Source: DLKC01 sp002478885
GTDB lineage: Bacteria > Bacteroidota > Bacteroidia > Chitinophagales > Chitinophagaceae
NCBI GenBank assembly: GCA_046329585.1
Contig: JAXLUI010000001.1
Coordinates: forward strand, 992,001-1,056,000
DNA: 64,000 nt
Direction of reading: 5' to 3'
Below the pieces are notes generated by a model. That model did not search any database, was not told the origin of the DNA, and saw only the letters and a list, made by a program, of their open reading frames with translations. Both the position numbers and the translations under genes were made by a program. Within the stretch, counting starts at the first letter, position 1; the number at the start of each line of letters is the position of its first letter. This document shows, piece by piece, positions 61,225 through 64,000 of the stretch.

Positions 61225-62067
61225 ATGAATACGCAGGAACACATCAATTTCGATCGCATTGCCGACGCCATCGGATACATTAAGCAACATTTTAAAGAGC
61301 AACCCGATCTTGATAAGGTGGCGGAAAAAGTGCACCTGAGCCCATTCCATTTTCAGCGGCTTTTTACGGACTGGGCGGGAGTAAGCCCGAAGAAATTCCT
61401 CCAATACATCAGCGTGGAGTATGCTAAAAACATATTGAAAGAAACCGGCAGCACCTTGTTTGATGCGGCTTTTGAAACAGGCCTTTCCGGCACGGGAAGG
61501 TTGCATGATCTTTTCATCAACATCGAAGGCATGACTCCCGGCGAATTCAAAAACGGCGGCGAAAATCTTTATATCAACTACAGCTTTGCTGAAACAGTTT
61601 TTGGAAACATCATCGTTGCATCTACAGCGAAAGGCATTTGCTACATGGCTTTTGCCGATGAACAGGAAAAAGCCTTTCATGACCTGCTGCATCATTTTCC
61701 AAAAGCACACTTCAATCAGGTGGTGGATCTTATGCAACAAAATGCCCTGAATATTTTCCGTGATGACTGGAGCAAGTTGCAACAGGTTAAACTGCACCTG
61801 AAAGGAAGCGCCTTCCAGTTAAAGGTTTGGCAAACCCTGTTGAAAATTCCAATGGGACAATTGAGTATTTACGGCGAGATTGCAAAACATATTGATAACC
61901 CCAACGCAGCAAGGGCCGTTGGTACGGCTATCGGTAGCAATCCCGTGGCATATTTAATTCCTTGTCACCGCGTGATACAAGCCGGCGGCAACTTTGGTGG
62001 CTACATGTGGGGACCGGCAAGAAAAACCGCGATCATCGGCTGGGAACTGGCGAAAGGCGGTAATTAA
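61225..62067 (+). CDS. AraC regulator fused to O6-alkylguanine-DNA methyltransferase (Ada-like)
   Basis: 280 residues from ATG 61225. Residues ~1-100: AraC HTH (VAEKVHLSPFHFQRLFTDWAGVSPKKF, AFETGLSGTGRLHDLF). Residues ~115-280: methylated-DNA-protein cysteine methyltransferase with the acceptor Cys in PCHRV and the FQLKVWQTLLKIPMG and AVGTAIGSNP motifs. The N-terminal zinc-cysteine phosphotriester domain of E. coli Ada is absent, so it lacks the classical methyl-phosphotriester switch. It should repair O6-methylguanine and may control its own gene; how it senses damage is unclear. A good promoter lies just upstream. Confidence 0.92.
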   Translation: MNTQEHINFDRIADAIGYIKQHFKEQPDLDKVAEKVHLSPFHFQRLFTDWAGVSPKKFLQYISVEYAKNILKETGSTLFDAAFETGLSGTGRLHDLFINIEGMTPGEFKNGGENLYINYSFAETVFGNIIVASTAKGICYMAFADEQEKAFHDLLHHFPKAHFNQVVDLMQQNALNIFRDDWSKLQQVKLHLKGSAFQLKVWQTLLKIPMGQLSIYGEIAKHIDNPNAARAVGTAIGSNPVAYLIPCHRVIQAGGNFGGYMWGPARKTAIIGWELAKGGN

Positions 62068-62097
62068 TTTTGTATACTTTCGAAATAAAATTCACCT

Positions 62098-62472
62098 ATG
62101 GGATTGCTAAAATTAACACCGATGATGTGGACAGATCAATTCAGGGAAACAATCGACTTTTATAAAACGCATCTTGGGTTTGATTGCGTGTCGATGGACG
62201 CAGACCTTGGTTGGGCTGCGATGCAAAGAGATGGGATAGAATTAATGATCTCAAGACCAAATGAACACACGCCCTTTGACAGGCCAACCTTTACCGGTAC
62301 TTTTTATTTTGTAACTGATGATGCGTCAACTTTGTGGAAGCAGTTAAAAGACAAAGCAAAAATTGTTTACCCGCTCGAAGATTTCGAATGGCAGATGCGT
62401 GAGTTCGCTATCTATGACAACAATGGCTACATGCTGCAGTTTGGCCAGGATATTTCTACAGACCAGGAATAG
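62098..62472 (+). CDS. VOC family (glyoxalase-like) protein
   Basis: 124 residues, single VOC module: PMMWTDQFRETIDFYKTHLG (first strand and helix), DGIELMISRPNEH, FYFVTDDASTLWKQLKDK and REFAIYDNNGYMLQFGQ. Superfamily members isomerise, cleave or bind small molecules. It starts 30 bp after the Ada-like gene on the same strand and is probably co-transcribed with it. Such VOC proteins often detoxify alkylating or electrophilic compounds, which would fit, but that is inference. Confidence 0.87.
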   Translation: MGLLKLTPMMWTDQFRETIDFYKTHLGFDCVSMDADLGWAAMQRDGIELMISRPNEHTPFDRPTFTGTFYFVTDDASTLWKQLKDKAKIVYPLEDFEWQMREFAIYDNNGYMLQFGQDISTDQE

Positions 62473-62576
62473 TGTTTTTAGTCCGCCTTTCTTATCGTCA
62501 GTGAAGATTTACCTGTACGGAAATGTTGGCTTCCAGGCATCGCCTGATAAGTCACGTCAGGTATTGAATGGGCATA

Positions 62577-63137
62577 TTATTTCGTAAGATAATATGCTGC
62601 GATGGCTATAATACCAGCGGCGGCGAGTAGGGTGGCGGCCAGCATCCAGGGATCTTTTTTTACAGCCGTGTTCAGCAATTCGTGCATTTGTTCAGAAGTC
62701 TTTTCCTCCTCGCCAACTTTTACCGTGTGGCTTGCATTAGGCCGCACAATCTTTTCTGCCGTAACCGCAGGGAAAAATTGCTGAACGGCATTATCGGGCG
62801 TAAACACATAATGCTTTTGCTCAAGCTTTATAGATCCGATGCCTGGCAGGTTTTCTGTTTCGCCGGCTTTCAGTTTTTGCTGCATCGCATTGCTGAAATC
62901 GTTAAATGCAGCGGCACAATCTTCAACGCTGTTTCCGGTTCGCATAGCAAGAAATGCAACCAGGTTATCGTCCGTTATTTTTTCTTCAGCATGAAATATA
63001 ATATTAAAAACAGGTGCCTTTAATGAACGGTTAACAAAGTCAAGATCGGCGGGTGTATAGCTGGTCTCAAACGTTCCGATACCAGGTAATGACAATCTTT
63101 TATTGGTAGCAAAATACTGATGTAAATACAGGTACAT
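62577..63137 (-). CDS. CCDC81-like HU-domain protein with C-terminal membrane helix
   Basis: 186 residues from ATG 63137 (MYLYLHQYF); longer starts add no similarity. Residues ~1-65 and ~70-135 look like two prokaryotic HU/CCDC81-type units (LPGIGTFETSYTPADLDF; LPGIGSIKLEQ near 100). A linker rich in Glu/Lys follows and a hydrophobic helix near 163-182 ends the chain, so it is tail-anchored with the N-terminus in the cytoplasm. Relatives usually carry a SPOR domain after the helix; that is missing. Function unknown, perhaps linking nucleoid and envelope. Confidence 0.68.
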   Translation of the reverse strand: MYLYLHQYFATNKRLSLPGIGTFETSYTPADLDFVNRSLKAPVFNIIFHAEEKITDDNLVAFLAMRTGNSVEDCAAAFNDFSNAMQQKLKAGETENLPGIGSIKLEQKHYVFTPDNAVQQFFPAVTAEKIVRPNASHTVKVGEEEKTSEQMHELLNTAVKKDPWMLAATLLAAAGIIAIAAYYLTK

Positions 63138-63294
63138 AATGTGAAGATAGGGATTTGCCCAAAAGAAACAGGCATTGGCACTGGCAATGAAAATGAAAGG
63201 CAAAACTGTACGACGCAATCCCGCACATGCAGGAATATTTTTTTGTTGAAAGCGTTACACAAAAGCGAATGCTTAATTTTAAAAAAATGCGTTT

Positions 63295-64000
63295 ATGCTG
63301 TATAAAAGAATGCCGATAGAAAAAGAATCTCCTGAAGAAGTGGGTTACGATGCGATAGATTATAACCTGTCAGAAAGTTCAGTCACTGATATCCGTTTTG
63401 AAGAATTGAATGTTTCGTTGGAGGCGCTTAAACTCGAATACATTGGTCATAGGGGCCATACAGCTTTTAGAAAAATGATCGCTGCAGAAGCAGGCCTTGA
63501 CGATGAAAACAACGTTTTACTCACCGCAGGCGCGGCGGGCGCTTTATTTATCATCAACACATCGCTGCTTACTGAAAAAGACCATTTGATCGTTGTGCGG
63601 CCAAACTATGCCACCAATATTGAAGTGCCGGTTACCATTGGTTGCAGCATAACTTTTATTGACCTGGCATTTGAAAAGTCATGGAAAGTAAATATTGCCG
63701 CGATTGAAGCTGCAATAACTACAGCCACAAAACTCATTAGCATCACCTCGCCGCACAACCCGACAGGAATGTTGATGAAAGAAGAAGAAATAGAACAACT
63801 GATCGCTGTTGCAGAAAGCAACAACCTTATCCTGCTTGTTGACGAAACTTACCGCGATGCCTGTTTTAAAACGCCCTACCCTATCATGGCACAGAAAAGC
63901 AGGAATGTGATCAGTGTTTCTTCTTTGTCAAAAGCTTTTGGCTTACCCGGTTTAAGAATGGGCTGGCTTATTACACAGCATACTGAGTTAATGGAACAAT
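63295..64000 (+). CDS. Class I/II PLP-dependent aminotransferase (cut by window edge)
   Basis: 235 codons from ATG 63295 to the window end, no stop; ATG 63310 is an alternative. Fold-type I aminotransferase: AGAAGALFIINTSLL, VRPNYATNIEVP, SPHNPTGMLM, LVDETYRDACF, and PLP-binding Lys in SLSKAFGLPGLRMGW. It should transfer an amino group between an amino acid and a keto acid in the cytoplasm. The C-terminal third is missing, so specificity is open. It lies ~160 bp divergent from the HU-like gene. Confidence 0.9.
   Translation, partial: MLYKRMPIEKESPEEVGYDAIDYNLSESSVTDIRFEELNVSLEALKLEYIGHRGHTAFRKMIAAEAGLDDENNVLLTAGAAGALFIINTSLLTEKDHLIVVRPNYATNIEVPVTIGCSITFIDLAFEKSWKVNIAAIEAAITTATKLISITSPHNPTGMLMKEEEIEQLIAVAESNNLILLVDETYRDACFKTPYPIMAQKSRNVISVSSLSKAFGLPGLRMGWLITQHTELMEQ

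Overview
The window looks like chromosomal DNA of a Bacteroidota bacterium, most likely of the Chitinophagaceae type. The reasons are four exported proteins ending in type IX secretion (T9SS) type A sorting domains, one ending in the gliding-motility CHU_C type B domain, several TAnnTTTG-type promoter elements, an almost complete lack of Shine-Dalgarno sequences, and families typical of that phylum (GloVer repeats, DUF6526, ECF sigma with cupin anti-sigma, fused DppD/DppF-like ATPases). The genus call is inference. I saw no rRNA, tRNA, IS element, prophage or CRISPR array.

Layout. 1-10 kb: large exported proteins (Ig-like fragment, kelch/MopE-repeat protein, arylsulfotransferase-like protein, C39-like lipoprotein) with an AraC regulator. 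10-17.4 kb: an ABC permease, a beta-lactamase/TPR/CBM48 fusion, an M15 peptidase plus lysozyme-like fusion and a Bacteroidota-specific unknown. 17.4-27 kb: a seven-repeat GloVer propeller followed by three exported peptide-handling enzymes (two S9 peptidases and a gamma-glutamyltransferase). 27.4-29 kb: a Crp/Fnr regulator followed by two paralogous ~110-residue unknowns that share a promoter with a 16-bp Crp-type palindrome. 29-41 kb: aminotransferase, sugar dehydrogenase, ECF sigma/anti-sigma pair, acyl-CoA synthetase, type B T9SS protein, lactonase, orphan HsdR_N protein. 41-52 kb: AMP nucleosidase, double ABC ATPase with a CTG start, hemerythrin, exonuclease/GIY-YIG fusion, amino-acid permease, DOPA-dioxygenase operon. 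52-64 kb: acylphosphatase, Tex, GH31, M13 peptidase, an AraC/methyltransferase fusion, VOC, an HU-like membrane protein and a truncated aminotransferase.

The most unusual structure is not a gene. Nearly every intergenic gap over about 250 bp carries pieces of one modular repeat family. It has outer GCCNGGC ends, hairpin modules and a core GCATCGCACGCTTGTA or its variant GTTGTGTCACTCACTTGT. The copies tend to lie as two inward-facing arms, like a large imperfect inverted repeat. Two gaps carrying this material also hold duplicated 3' ends of the neighbouring gene. The second item worth following is the Crp/Fnr regulon at 27.4-29 kb.
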